DNA of 64,000 nt from [Bacillus] enclensis (lineage in GTDB: Bacteria; Bacillota; Bacilli; Bacillales; Bacillaceae_B): NCBI RefSeq assembly GCF_001456935.1, contig NZ_KQ758483.1, positions 186,001 through 250,000 on the forward strand. Reading direction: 5' to 3'. This document shows positions 24,907-34,937 of the stretch, one piece after another. The position numbers were made by a program, and so were the translations under genes. Every line of letters begins with the position of its first letter. Positions within the stretch are counted from its first letter, which is position 1. Below the pieces are notes generated by a model, which saw nothing but the letters and a program-made list of their open reading frames with translations, had not been told where the DNA came from and made no database searches.

Positions 24907-25650
24907 ATGAATCAGCGATTGTTTAAGCTAGATCAAGAGTGGTGCATGATTCATTATCCTGAAAGGCCAAACGGATTTGCCATAATGATTCTCGGTGACC
25001 ACCATCATTACGTCGATCATAAAACGAGCTTTTGGGATCAGCACGAAGCCAGGAAAAAATGGATAAGAGATTTAACGGCAAAAGGGTATATTGTTTTTTA
25101 CAGCAACCTTTATGGAGCTAATTGGGGGAGCGAACAGGCAGTAGAATTAGCGGGCAGGCTGTACGAATATGTAAAAAGGCGTGAAATCATCAACAGCAAG
25201 ATTCATATTCTTGCAGAAGGGATGGGCGCCCTCGTCTTCAAGGAACTCTATCCCAGAATGGAAAAGGAAATAAGAGGAGTGGTCATGCTTACACCCTGTC
25301 TTTCTATTTACGAACTGATCAAGCATGAAAAAGAACAAAAATTTTTCTATAAAAAGCTTCTCAAAGAATTAACGGCTTCTCGTGGGATAAAAGAAGAGGA
25401 CTATGAACAGCTGCTCATACCATCCAACCATGATAATGCAGCATTTAAGGACAGCCCCATTCCCCTTTATATCATTCAATCCTATAATGTTAATCGTTAT
25501 AAAAATCAATTCTCACTCATAAAAGATATATATAAACATCGTTTAGAGAAAGGGTTGTCAACTGATCTCTTTTACGTTGTACCAGAAAAGAGAGATTCAC
25601 TTGGAATGAAATTCGCCTCTTACTTCTCTTTACATGAGAAAGTACTATAG
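24907..25650 (+). CDS. yjaU: YjaU-like alpha/beta-hydrolase-fold protein
   Basis: 247-residue cytosolic protein that aligns in idea with alpha/beta hydrolases but lacks a clean nucleophile. The region that should hold GxSxG reads LAEGMGALVFKELY (about residue 101), with Gly-Met in place of Ser, so catalytic activity is doubtful. An early GDHHHYVDH motif replaces the usual HGF segment. First gene of the yjaU-yjaV-med-comZ group, behind AAAAGGAGAATTCC. Named by synteny with B. subtilis; function unknown. Confidence 0.75.
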   Translation: MNQRLFKLDQEWCMIHYPERPNGFAIMILGDHHHYVDHKTSFWDQHEARKKWIRDLTAKGYIVFYSNLYGANWGSEQAVELAGRLYEYVKRREIINSKIHILAEGMGALVFKELYPRMEKEIRGVVMLTPCLSIYELIKHEKEQKFFYKKLLKELTASRGIKEEDYEQLLIPSNHDNAAFKDSPIPLYIIQSYNVNRYKNQFSLIKDIYKHRLEKGLSTDLFYVVPEKRDSLGMKFASYFSLHEKVL

Positions 25651-25671
25651 TCTTGATTAGGAGTGAGTGAT

Positions 25672-26397
25672 TTGAATCATGCAGTTGTATTTGCTGCACA
25701 GCAGTATTTGGGATTTGAACTCTGCCGGGCACTTCTGGAAAAAGGGTGGACTGTAACAGCTGTGGATGATGAGGTGGACACAGGGGATAAATGGATGGAA
25801 ATCGGGAGAAACGCTAACATTCAATATGTTCCTGTAGAAAAGTGGGATCGGGAACTGCCGATTGAATGCAGGCTGTTTCTCCCTTATTATGACCAAGTCG
25901 GAGGCAGGAGTCTGCAATGCCTTTCCCCATCTGTAATCGGTAATATCAAGAGTGGTGAAGACGGACTTCCGGAAATCGTGCGGATTTTCCCGAATCAAAC
26001 AGAAAGGAATATCGGCAGCAATTCCAGTGATGCAGCTTCCGCCACTTTTTATCTGCCTACACTGTATGGGGGCCATCAGCCATCGCAATTCTTATTTGCA
26101 CAGCTCCTGGAGGGGAAAAGAGAAAACGAAAGCAAGTACGAGGATGATCCAAGCGGTGCAATATATGTGAAAGATGCAGCGATTTCCATCCTGAAACATT
26201 CAGGAAGGCAGGGGACTTTTTCTTTAAGATCCCTTTCTGAAAACAGCTGGGAAGAAGCTCTTTCCTATATAACTGAAGATCCCTTTGCTCCTATTGAGAA
26301 AAAACGGTCCATGATAGGGAAACCCATCATTGTCCATCCCTCCAAATGTCATGAATCCATATTGAAAGAGCAGAAATTAGTGATGAACTCTTTCTGA
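25672..26397 (+). CDS. yjaV: YjaV-like protein
   Basis: 241-residue protein starting at TTG 25672, chosen because AGGAGTG (25659-25665) is correctly spaced for it and overlaps the in-frame GTG at 25663. The N-terminus (NHAVVFAAQQYLGFELCRAL, then EKGWTVTAVDDEV) resembles the first beta-alpha-beta of an NAD(P)-binding Rossmann fold with a degenerate glycine motif. This suggests an extended SDR/epimerase relative that may have lost catalysis. It lies 21 bp after yjaU, in the same operon as med-comZ. Function unknown. Confidence 0.72.
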   Translation: MNHAVVFAAQQYLGFELCRALLEKGWTVTAVDDEVDTGDKWMEIGRNANIQYVPVEKWDRELPIECRLFLPYYDQVGGRSLQCLSPSVIGNIKSGEDGLPEIVRIFPNQTERNIGSNSSDAASATFYLPTLYGGHQPSQFLFAQLLEGKRENESKYEDDPSGAIYVKDAAISILKHSGRQGTFSLRSLSENSWEEALSYITEDPFAPIEKKRSMIGKPIIVHPSKCHESILKEQKLVMNSF

Positions 26398-26524
26398 AAG
26401 AATGAATGAGAAAAGTTTTTCTTTTATATGGATACGGATGGAGGTAAAATGGACATATTGGTGTAATATTTTTCTAATGATACTTTTTATCAGCGCTGCA
26501 TTGACTTTAAAGGAGTTGCTGCAC

Positions 26525-27496
26525 ATGAGAAAGAAACGAACCTTTTTTATTCTCGCTATTTTAGTACTTTGCTTGAGCGGATGCATGAAAGAGAATGTAT
26601 CCGATGAATTGGATAATGTAGGTCTCTTAGTCCCGGAAACCGTGAATGATGGTGTTTGGGGAACAAAAGGCTACAAAGGATTATTGAAAATACAATCAAA
26701 ACACGATGTAGACGTATTTTATAAAGAGAGCATGAACAATGATACATCAATCGAACAGGCGATCAAGCAATACGATCAAGACGGCGTCAACCTTGTTTTT
26801 GGACATGGAAGTGAATATGCTGATGTTTTTAACCGTACAGCCAAAGAGTATCCCGATATCCATTTTGTCAGTTTTAATGGAGAGGCAACTGAAAAAAATA
26901 CAACCAGTTTAGCGTTCAAAGGGTATTCGATGGGATTTTTCGGGGGAATGACAGCGGCCCACCATTCCAAGACGAATAAAATCGGTGTGATCGCCGCCTT
27001 TGACTGGCAGCCTGAAGTACAAGGGTTTGTTGACGGCGCTAAACACCAGAATAAAGACATTGAAGTGATTGTTGAATACACAAATCACTGGGATGACAAA
27101 GAAAGGGCGCTTGAGCGGTTGGATTCGCTCGTGAAAAAGGATGCCGATGTTGTATATCCTGCCGGGGACGGCTATAATGTAGCTGTTATCGAAGAACTGA
27201 AAGAGGAAGGATTATTTGCAATCGGATATGTATCCGATCAATCTGACCTTGGTGAATCAACTGTACTAACAAGTACGGTGCAGCATGCGGATAAGCTGTA
27301 TGAACTGGTAGCCGATAAGGTTGCCGAGGGTGACCTATCTTCAGGGGTCCTCGAATTTGACTTTAAAGATGGAGCCGTTTCATTAGGTAAATTCAGTCCC
27401 CTGATATCAAAGGATTTTCAAAAGTCCATCAATCAGCAAGTCAAAAACTATATCGAAACAGGAAAATTACCAAACGGAAAGGAAGCAAACCAATGA
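26525..27496 (+). CDS. med: Med: BMP-family lipoprotein, positive effector of competence
   Basis: 323-residue substrate-binding lipoprotein of the basic membrane protein (BMP/PnrA) type. The start ATG at 26525 follows AAAGGAG. The signal peptide MRKKRTFFILAILVLCLSGC ends in lipobox LSGC. Family segments include VGLLVPETVNDGVWGTKGYK near 38 and VIAAFDWQPEVQGFVDGAK near 156. In B. subtilis Med raises comK expression. It overlaps comZ by four bases (ATGA), so the two are translationally coupled. No ABC permease is nearby, consistent with a regulatory rather than transport role. Confidence 0.88.
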   Translation: MRKKRTFFILAILVLCLSGCMKENVSDELDNVGLLVPETVNDGVWGTKGYKGLLKIQSKHDVDVFYKESMNNDTSIEQAIKQYDQDGVNLVFGHGSEYADVFNRTAKEYPDIHFVSFNGEATEKNTTSLAFKGYSMGFFGGMTAAHHSKTNKIGVIAAFDWQPEVQGFVDGAKHQNKDIEVIVEYTNHWDDKERALERLDSLVKKDADVVYPAGDGYNVAVIEELKEEGLFAIGYVSDQSDLGESTVLTSTVQHADKLYELVADKVAEGDLSSGVLEFDFKDGAVSLGKFSPLISKDFQKSINQQVKNYIETGKLPNGKEANQ

Positions 27497-27684
27497 ACCA
27501 GGACAAATCAATGGAATTTATGCAGCAGATCGCAATGAAGTACTTACCCCAAGCAAAACAGACACTTGATGAGGCAGGCATCGAATTATCCCCGGAAATG
27601 ATCCAGCCCTTCATGACCCTGTTCACCCAGGTAATGGGAGAAGCATACGAATTAGGGAAAAGAGATGCATTACATAGAGATTAA
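27493..27684 (+). CDS. comZ: ComZ, competence regulator
   Basis: 63-residue, probably helical protein beginning MNQDKSMEFMQQIAMKYLPQ and ending ELGKRDALHRD. A Leu-rich amphipathic middle (AGIELSPEMIQPFMTLF) could form a leucine-zipper-like helix. In B. subtilis ComZ is a negative effector of comG expression. Its start overlaps the med stop. A palindromic element with a terminator begins about 30 bp downstream. Confidence 0.88.
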   Translation: MNQDKSMEFMQQIAMKYLPQAKQTLDEAGIELSPEMIQPFMTLFTQVMGEAYELGKRDALHRD

Positions 27685-27714
27685 GGTAAAAAAATGTTAA
27701 GAAAATTTTAATCT

Positions 27715-28215
27715 TACAAAAACCCGAATTAATTTGAATTTCTACCTTCAGATTAGTTCGGGTCTTTTAGTTTTGTCTTATTATTCGTAAATATTTTTGC
27801 TAGTACCAGCGGTTGATTGGAGTGCAAGACGAAGACTCCTGCGGGAAGAGTGGCTAATGTGAGACGTGTCTAGCTCCAGCGGCTAGAGGCTCGAGGTCAT
27901 AAGGTGAGCAAGCCAAAAAGGCAAAAAACGCCTTTCCGGCTTGCTCACCTTATGCTTGTCGCCTCTGGGCAAGCCGCTTCCGCTTTTCTATTTGTCCAGC
28001 TCCAGGGCTTAGAGGCACATGTCATAAGTCAACTCGTCCAAGAAGGCAAAAAACGCCTTCATGGCCGATTCGCCTTATGCCACCCGTCTCTGAGCAAAGC
28101 CCCTCCGCTTTTCCCACCCGCAGGAGCGAAGGCGACGAGGAGGCTCACGGGCTACCCGCGGAAAGCGAAGTCTTGCACGGAAATCATTAGCGTGGTTTAG
28201 AATCAGTACTGAATT
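27715..28215 (+). repeat. Modular palindromic element, copy E3 (two hairpin modules)
   Basis: Starts with a terminator hairpin (27721-27770, AACCCGAATTAATT ... AGATTAGTTCGGGT) that serves comZ. The outer arm GGTTGATTGGAGTGCAAGAC (27811-27830) follows. Module 1 (about 27869-27987) holds a perfect 17-bp inverted repeat, CATAAGGTGAGCAAGCC at 27898-27914 with its complement at 27938-27954. Module 2 spans about 27994-28113. The closing arm ACCCGCGGAAAGCGAAGTCT and GCACGGAAATCATTAGCG ends near 28195. The apparent ORF at 27904-28200 is the repeat read through. The FapR/fabHA promoter lies just beyond. Confidence 0.85.
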
Positions 28216-28268
28216 CGAAAGTAAGTAGAAAACAAAATATATTGCACAAAGAATCAATATTCGTTAAA

Positions 28269-28287
28269 ATTAGTACCAAGTCATAAT
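28269..28287 (+). promoter_or_regulatory. FapR-type operator upstream of fabHA-fabF
   Basis: ATTAGTACCAAGTCATAAT closely follows the FapR palindrome pattern TTAGTACC-N-AGTCTTAA known from Firmicutes fatty-acid genes. It lies about 62 bp before fabHA. FapR represses these genes until malonyl-CoA rises. A second FapR-like site precedes fabI at 61973. Confidence 0.75.
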
Positions 28288-28348
28288 AATTGATAATAAA
28301 CTTATAGTATAGGGAGTAAGAAAATATAAGAAAGCAGGGGATGCCAGT

Positions 28349-29281
28349 ATGAATACAGGAATAATCGGAATTGGGCGTTACCTTCCAGAAAAAGTTTTAA
28401 CAAACGCTGACTTGGAAAAAATGGTTGATACTTCGGATGAATGGATCCGGACCCGGACAGGAATTGAAGAAAGGCGCGTAGCGGGTGAAGACACAGATAC
28501 TTCAGACATGGCTTACGGGGCAGCAATGAAGGCGATTGAGGATGCTGAGATCTCACCTGAAGAGCTGGACTTAATCCTCGTTGCCACCGTAACTCCGGAT
28601 CAGCCTTTCCCTTCGGTTGCCTGCCTTCTTCAGGAAAGATTGGGAGCGAAGAAAGCTGCAGCGATGGATATCAGTGCAGCCTGTGCAGGTTTCATGTATG
28701 GGATGATCACGGCAAAACAATTCATCGATAATGGTGCTTACAAGAACGTTCTGGTAGTAGGAGTGGAAAAGCTCTCAAAGATTACTGATTGGGACGATCG
28801 AAATACAGCTGTGCTGTTCGGTGATGCAGCAGGAGCTGCGGTACTCGGTCAAGTTCCTGATGGAAAAGGGATTCTTGCCTTCGAACTAGGGGCGGATGGT
28901 TCAGGAGCGAAACACTTGTATCAGGAAGAAAACATTGTGATGAACGGCAGGGAAGTGTTCAAATTCGCTGTTCGCCAAATGGGTGAATCCAGTGTGAATG
29001 TCATTGAAAAAGCTGGCTTGAAAAAAGAAGATGTAGACTTCCTGATTCCTCATCAGGCAAACATCAGGATCATGGAAGCTGCAAGGCAGCGTCTGGAACT
29101 TCCGGTTGAAAAAATGTCCAAAACGGTTAATAAATACGGCAATACATCAGCTGCCTCCATTCCGGTTTCTTTAGTTGAAGATCTACAGGATGGAAGAGTC
29201 AAGGAAGGCGATGTAGTAGTCATGGTAGGATTCGGCGGCGGCCTCACCTGGGGCGCGATCGTCATGCGCTGGGGTAAATAA
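28349..29281 (+). CDS. fabHA: Beta-ketoacyl-ACP synthase III
   Basis: 310-residue condensing enzyme that starts fatty-acid synthesis by joining an acyl-CoA primer to malonyl-ACP. The catalytic triad is intact: C112 in [13 protein letters not shown]235 in [10 protein letters not shown]265 in GNTSAAS. The C-terminal [15 protein letters not shown] is standard. It is upstream of fabF in one FapR-controlled operon. In Bacillus the enzyme prefers branched-chain primers; that preference cannot be read here. The A form is assigned by synteny with fabF. Confidence 0.95.
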   Translation: MNTGIIGIGRYLPEKVLTNADLEKMVDTSDEWIRTRTGIEERRVAGEDTDTSDMAYGAAMKAIEDAEISPEELDLILVATVTPDQPFPSVACLLQERLGAKKAAAMDISAACAGFMYGMITAKQFIDNGAYKNVLVVGVEKLSKITDWDDRNTAVLFGDAAGAAVLGQVPDGKGILAFELGADGSGAKHLYQEENIVMNGREVFKFAVRQMGESSVNVIEKAGLKKEDVDFLIPHQANIRIMEAARQRLELPVEKMSKTVNKYGNTSAASIPVSLVEDLQDGRVKEGDVVVMVGFGGGLTWGAIVMRWGK

Positions 29282-29324
29282 AATGTAATTCTTCTATAAA
29301 TTGTTTCTAAAGGAGATGGATCGA

Positions 29325-30566
29325 ATGAGTGAAAAACGTGTTGTCATTACTGGTTTAGGTGCGGTTACACCATTAGGGAATGATGTACAATCGACCTGGA
29401 GCGGTATTCTGGAAGGAAAGACGGGTATCGGACCGTTAACCAGGCTGAATGCCGATGATTATCCTGCGAAAGTAGCAGCGGAATTGAAGGATTTTGATAT
29501 CGAACAATATGTAGAACGTAAAGAAGCCCGTAAGATGGACCGATTCACCCACTATGCGGTTGCAGCTTCCATGATGGCAGTCAAAGATGCAAATCTGGAA
29601 ATCAACGATGAAAATGCTCATCGGGTAGGGGTATGGATCGGATCGGGAATCGGCGGAATGGAAACATTTGAAAACCAGTACGAAACATTTCAAAAGCGCG
29701 GATACCGGAGAGTAAGTCCGTTCTTCGTTCCAATGATCATCCCCGATATGGCAACCGGCCAAGTTTCTATCATGCTCGGTGCTAAAGGAGTCAACTCTTG
29801 TACGGTTACCGCTTGTGCAACGGGTACAAACTCCATCGGTGATGCTTTCAAGGTCATTCAGCGCGGAGATGCAGACGTCATGATTTCCGGCGGAGCGGAA
29901 GCACCGATCACCAAAATGTCTGTTGCAGGATTCTGTGCCAATACAGCACTGTCAACCAACACAGATCCCGAAAAGGCTTCACGTCCATTCGATGCGAACC
30001 GTGACGGATTCGTAATGGGAGAAGGGGCTGGGGTTGTCGTATTGGAGGAACTGGAACATGCCTTGAAACGCGGCGCCACAATTTATGCTGAAGTGACGGG
30101 CTATGGAAGCACAGGTGATGCCTATCATATCACAGCACCTGCACCAGCAGGGGAAGGCGGGGCGAGAGCGATGAAAATGGCCCTTGAAGATGGAGGGGTT
30201 CGTCCGGAAGAGCTTGATTATATCAATGCTCACGGAACAAGTACTCCTTATAATGATAAATATGAAACAATGGCAGTCAAAGAAGTTTTTGGTGAACATG
30301 CCTATAAGCTTGCGATGAGTTCCACCAAATCAATGACCGGGCACTTGCTGGGTGCTGCCGGTGGAGTCGAAGCGATCTTTACCGTATTGGCAATGAAAGA
30401 CAGCATGCTTCCACCGACAATTAACCTGGACACGCCTGATCCAGACTGCGATCTGGACTATGTGGCAAATGAAGCGAGAAAACGTGAAGTGAATGTGGCG
30501 ATGAGCAACTCGCTGGGATTCGGCGGACACAATGCAACACTTGTCTTCAAGAAATATAAAAATTAA
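29325..30566 (+). CDS. fabF: Beta-ketoacyl-ACP synthase II
   Basis: 413-residue elongation condensing enzyme. The Cys-His-His triad is C164 in [10 protein letters not shown]303 in [11 protein letters not shown] and H340 in [10 protein letters not shown]. The start ATG at 29325 follows AAAGGAGATGG; the upstream in-frame codon at 29301 precedes this site and is rejected. It is 43 bp after fabHA and ends in a strong terminator. Works with FabHA and the distant FabI in the type II pathway. Confidence 0.96.
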   Translation: MSEKRVVITGLGAVTPLGNDVQSTWSGILEGKTGIGPLTRLNADDYPAKVAAELKDFDIEQYVERKEARKMDRFTHYAVAASMMAVKDANLEINDENAHRVGVWIGSGIGGMETFENQYETFQKRGYRRVSPFFVPMIIPDMATGQVSIMLGAKGVNSCTVTACATGTNSIGDAFKVIQRGDADVMISGGAEAPITKMSVAGFCANTALSTNTDPEKASRPFDANRDGFVMGEGAGVVVLEELEHALKRGATIYAEVTGYGSTGDAYHITAPAPAGEGGARAMKMALEDGGVRPEELDYINAHGTSTPYNDKYETMAVKEVFGEHAYKLAMSSTKSMTGHLLGAAGGVEAIFTVLAMKDSMLPPTINLDTPDPDCDLDYVANEARKREVNVAMSNSLGFGGHNATLVFKKYKN

Positions 30567-30578
30567 CATGACGATACA

Positions 30579-30613
30579 AAAAGCGTACGGAGATCCCCGT
30601 GCGCTTTTTTTAA
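30579..30613 (+). terminator. Terminator of fabHA-fabF
   Basis: AAAAGCGTACGG and CCGTGCGCTTTT pair around a short loop and end in a T-run. Confidence 0.9.
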
Positions 30614-30694
30614 TGGCAATTGTTCAGCTTTGCGTTGTTTCTAAAATCTCTTTTTCTACATATACATCTTAAAAAAAGAGAAAGAGGGATGAAT

Positions 30695-31471
30695 GTGACA
30701 ATCGCCCCGACTGATGAATGGCTAGAGGATTCACTGGATCATCCGATAAATTATTTAAAAAAGACGAAGCAGGGGAAATCTGACGATAATGAATCTTTGT
30801 ACCAATATCTTATGAAGCATGGAATGTACCGGCCGTCATCCGGAGCCAAAATGATTTATGAAGCGATGAAGAAAAATAAACTGTGGGATTTGTTTATGAA
30901 AATTGAAAAGGTATACAGAAATAGATGGAATGGCCCCGATGTGCCTGTTTATCTCTTGCCTGTTCAGGAAAAAAGAGGCCTTTTTCAATCATCCATGAAG
31001 AAGTCCGGAGTGTGTTTCAAGGACGAAATATATTTATTTGTGACTGAACAGGAAGACCTGAAAGAATATGAATCGTTATTTGTTCATGAGTATCATCATT
31101 GTGTAAGGATGGACAAAATGAACAAAAAAGATGAAGATTATACCCTTTTGGATTCGATCATATTTGAAGGACTGGCGGAGCATGCCGTGCGGGAGTATTG
31201 CGGATATGAATATGTTGCGTCATGGACGAAGGCTTACAATGACAAAGAACTTACTTATTATTATGAAAAGTGGATAGAGCCGAATGTTGATATCACGAGG
31301 GCGAACCCGCTGCACGATCAATTGCTCCTCGGCCAGAAAGGATATCCGAAAATGCTTGGATATGCCGCAGGCTATTATCTGGTGGAAAAAGCACGCAAAA
31401 ATAATAAGTTTGTGACAAAGCTCTTCCTGGGGAAGCCGTCTTCCTACTTCCTGCCGGATAAGAAGGGTTGA
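30695..31471 (+). CDS. yjaZ: YjaZ-like putative zinc metalloprotease (DUF2268)
   Basis: About 258 residues from GTG 30695, preferred because AAAGAGGG ends six bases before it; ATG 30689 is also in frame but touches the ribosome site. There is no signal peptide. The zinc motif HEYHH (within FVHEYHHCVRMDK) is followed by a downstream Glu in IFEGLAEHAV, the HExxH...E arrangement of DUF2268 proteins. Positioned after fabF as in B. subtilis. Probably a predicted Zn-dependent protease; the substrate is unknown. Confidence 0.85.
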   Translation: MTIAPTDEWLEDSLDHPINYLKKTKQGKSDDNESLYQYLMKHGMYRPSSGAKMIYEAMKKNKLWDLFMKIEKVYRNRWNGPDVPVYLLPVQEKRGLFQSSMKKSGVCFKDEIYLFVTEQEDLKEYESLFVHEYHHCVRMDKMNKKDEDYTLLDSIIFEGLAEHAVREYCGYEYVASWTKAYNDKELTYYYEKWIEPNVDITRANPLHDQLLLGQKGYPKMLGYAAGYYLVEKARKNNKFVTKLFLGKPSSYFLPDKKG

Positions 31472-31574
31472 GACTCGGATTCAGACAGACACCCGTTTTC
31501 GTCATATATCACCCTGTAGGACATAAACTATAGTATAAAAGGACAAGCAAAAAACGAGGGTAGAGGCGGAAGGT

Positions 31575-31796
31575 ATGGTGTTTCGTATGTTCATATTGTT
31601 TATTGGTTTTGGACTGGCCGTTTCCGGCGGGGTGAGCCTGATTATCTATCTGAACCTGCTTACAACAGGTATGACAATAATCGAATATTTATTATTTATA
31701 AGCACACGGGTAGAATGTTATCTTTTCCTGGTCGGGATTCTCATCATTACCGTAACGATCTACCTGCCTCGCAGGAAAAATAACGACTATCTATAA
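31575..31796 (+). CDS. Small two-helix membrane protein
   Basis: 73-residue hypothetical protein with hydrophobic helices at about 5-31 and 47-64 and a C-terminal PRRKNNDYL positive tail (positive-inside orientation, C-terminus cytosolic). GGCGGAAGG lies directly before the ATG; a GTG three bases later is an equally good start. Located between yjaZ and yjbA. No family recognised. Confidence 0.65.
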   Translation: MVFRMFILFIGFGLAVSGGVSLIIYLNLLTTGMTIIEYLLFISTRVECYLFLVGILIITVTIYLPRRKNNDYL

Positions 31797-31879
31797 AAGG
31801 TGCCGAATCAGGAATATTTTTACTCCGTTCTGCCTATACTGATTGACAAATAAGATTGTAGCAAAGCGAGGGGTCAATC

Positions 31880-32629
31880 ATGTTATATCTTCATGATGTA
31901 TGGGTAAATTGGTTCGAAGGCGAAGAAAATGGCTACAATGTGTGTCATTTTCACGAATGGAGAAAAGAAGATGTCATTGAGTTGTTAGATCAAGTCCCTT
32001 TAATGAAGGTGGATACTGCACTTTTTCACTACATCGAGAATGATTTATCAGAATTACCTCAACAACTGCTGAATGATGTGTATCAAAAAGCATATTTAAG
32101 AAAGAACCATGAGCGGATTCAGCTTGATTATTGCTTTATAGTCACGGATGGGACAGGCATAATGGCGATTGATACGATTGGATATACCGTGCCGATCCGA
32201 AAGAGCAGACTAATACCGAGGCAGGAGCAGCTGGTTTATGAAATGGTGGAAGGTCATGAATCCCTTTCATACTCAGTGGATCAGGAACCGAAACCCGAGC
32301 ACAACTATCATATCCTTTCCCCGAGTCCATTAGTGATGAACGGACTGACAAGGAAGGAAAGACAGTTGAAACAGCTCCTATTCATGGCGCTTGATCAACT
32401 CCATAGTTCGAATAATACTGCCGAAATCCGATATTGGTATACGGAATGGGCACCTGAACAATACCGGGTCATTCAGCACATGGAGTTTGAAGACGTATGG
32501 AACATGTTATATGAAGAAACAAAATACGGATGGTCGGACAAGCACCTGACCCTATGTGAAAATATGATAAAAGGGCAGCCGTTTTTCGAGAAGTTATGGG
32601 AAGTTGAAAACAGGCCAAAAGTGAATTGA
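31880..32629 (+). CDS. yjbA: YjbA family protein (UPF0736/DUF3603)
   Basis: 249-residue cytosolic protein beginning [20 protein letters not shown] and containing [19 protein letters not shown], features of UPF0736. It is acidic, rich in Trp and Tyr, without membrane segments. Start ATG follows AGCGAGGGGTCAATC. It sits just before trpS (convergent), as in B. subtilis. Function unknown. Confidence 0.9.
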   Translation: MLYLHDVWVNWFEGEENGYNVCHFHEWRKEDVIELLDQVPLMKVDTALFHYIENDLSELPQQLLNDVYQKAYLRKNHERIQLDYCFIVTDGTGIMAIDTIGYTVPIRKSRLIPRQEQLVYEMVEGHESLSYSVDQEPKPEHNYHILSPSPLVMNGLTRKERQLKQLLFMALDQLHSSNNTAEIRYWYTEWAPEQYRVIQHMEFEDVWNMLYEETKYGWSDKHLTLCENMIKGQPFFEKLWEVENRPKVN

Positions 32630-32637
32630 ATGTAGGG

Positions 32638-32670
32638 ACCTTAAGTCTGCAGCAGGCTTAAGGTTTTTTT
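32638..32670 (+). terminator. Terminator of yjbA
   Basis: ACCTTAAG (32638-32645) and CTTAAGGT (32657-32664) pair and are followed by T7. Read on the other strand the same hairpin may also serve trpS. Confidence 0.85.
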
Positions 32671-32716
32671 ATGCAAAAAAACCGGAGCTTGATATCAAGC
32701 CCCGGCACATCATCCA

Positions 32717-33727
<1,011 letters not shown>

Positions 33728-33742
33728 CTATATTTAAACAAA

Positions 33743-34010
33743 ATAAAAACCCACTCGTCCTTTTAATATAGGGACGAATGGGATGATATCCGCGGTGCCA
33801 CCCTAAGTACTCATTATGATGAGTCAGCTTAGTCCATGCAGTTTGCATGAAGCCCCTGTAACGTGGGACAAGCCCGTTATTCGCTAATCTGCAAGCGCAT
33901 TTCACAAATAAGGCTCAAAAGTCCATTCCCTAAAAAATGATTACTTGTTCACACCGGCCACAAGCTCTCTTGGAAATCATTTTATAGGTACTATTCTTTA
34001 TCAACGCCAG
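33743..34010 (-). promoter_or_regulatory. T-box riboswitch (Trp) controlling trpS
   Basis: On the minus strand the leader shows Stem I features (AGAGAGCTTGTGG with GGTGTGAACAAG). The specifier triplet UGG (33925-33923) lies in GGAATGGACTTTTGAGC. The T-box core AGGGTGGCACCGCGGA (33804-33789) is present, and the terminator stem CCCATTCGTCC / GGACGAGTGGG (33782-33750) is followed by TTTTTATTTT. UGG is the tryptophan codon, which fits the downstream gene. Confidence 0.95.
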
Positions 34011-34052
34011 AATATATTGATACCACTATTATAGTGAATCCATTCCTTCAAT

Positions 34053-34436
34053 TCAAGTATACAGGAGATAGGACAACGCCAACGAAATGATAAGGAGAAT
34101 ACCACCTATACCAAGAAGGGATCGGGTTACCCGGTATGACCTGATCACTGAAAGTTCCACGTGGGCTTCCTTTGTGTCATCAAGATCATCGAATTGAGAG
34201 ACGTACTTGCCCTGGGTTGTGCTTCTCCGGAATCTTTTCAGTGAATAAATAATTCCGTTGAAAAAACCTTTCTGAAAGATATATAAGAAGGCACCGAATA
34301 TAAAATAAATCATTCCTGCAATAAATAGGCTGTTTATTAAGGAGAGCATGTATGTATCACCTTTAGCTAGTGAGACAGTGAGGGAAGCGATTAAGATGAT
34401 AACTGCAATCAAATAAATATTAACTATACGTTTCAT
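34053..34436 (-). CDS. DUF3899-type membrane protein
   Basis: 127-residue protein with three hydrophobic segments (about 5-24, 30-54, 104-126) and a charged middle (SLKRFRRSTTQGK, DDLDDTKEAHVEL). The pattern resembles the DUF3899 family found near trpS/opp in Bacillus. Start ATG at 34436 follows AAAGGAGTATT. Probably monocistronic. Function unknown. Confidence 0.75.
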   Translation of the reverse strand: MKRIVNIYLIAVIILIASLTVSLAKGDTYMLSLINSLFIAGMIYFIFGAFLYIFQKGFFNGIIYSLKRFRRSTTQGKYVSQFDDLDDTKEAHVELSVIRSYRVTRSLLGIGGILLIISLALSYLLYT

Positions 34437-34937
34437 AATACTCCTTTATTCCTTTTTTATAGAAAGTATACACGAAGCCCATCGGTGATTTCAATTGGAT
34501 TCATATATATACATTCTGGCGGATTGTGTATTCCCTTGATATACATTCATCTCTGAATAGAGCACAATCAGCCAATTATTAGAATCTTGACAACATCTGC
34601 TATTGGACTCTCAGATTGCACAAATTTAATAAAGAAACAGAACCCTTTATAAATATAATAGATGAAACTTTTAATCTATTTAAGATATGTAAAGATTGCA
34701 GATAGACAAAAAACGGTTTATTGTAACAATTGTAATAGGACAAACACCCTAAAAATGATGCTTAAAACCTTAATACATCAAGGTTTTACTAACATATGAC
34801 CTACTAATCTGATAATTTTGCAAAAAAACTGTTAAATTAATATTGCAAAAATATCTCTATCATGTATAATAAGTAACAAATCTTCTGAAAATTAGAAGAT
34901 AAATAAATATGAGATTTACGAGGAGGTCAATTTCAAG
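34437..34937 (+). promoter_or_regulatory. oppA upstream region with SigA promoter
   Basis: 501-bp gap. A clear promoter is TTGCAA (34843-34848), 16-bp spacer, TATAAT (34865-34870), about 68 bp before the oppA start. Further upstream, GGCGGATTGTG (34518-34528) and CACAATCAGCC (34563-34573) could form a long hairpin whose loop holds TATTC/GAATA pairing. The remaining sequence is AT-rich without ORFs or clear operators. Confidence 0.7.

Noticed and set aside
24907-25650. Pseudogene call for yjaU because of the missing nucleophile.
   Set aside because: The frame is intact, has a good ribosome site and keeps synteny, so a non-catalytic protein is more likely than a broken gene.
27904-28200. An ORF resembling one at 46997-47245 (both contain VQLQGLEAHVISQ and GRFALCH-like text), which looks like a small protein family.
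   Set aside because: Both readings lie wholly inside copies of the palindromic element and follow its hairpin modules. There is no ribosome site, and other copies break the frame.
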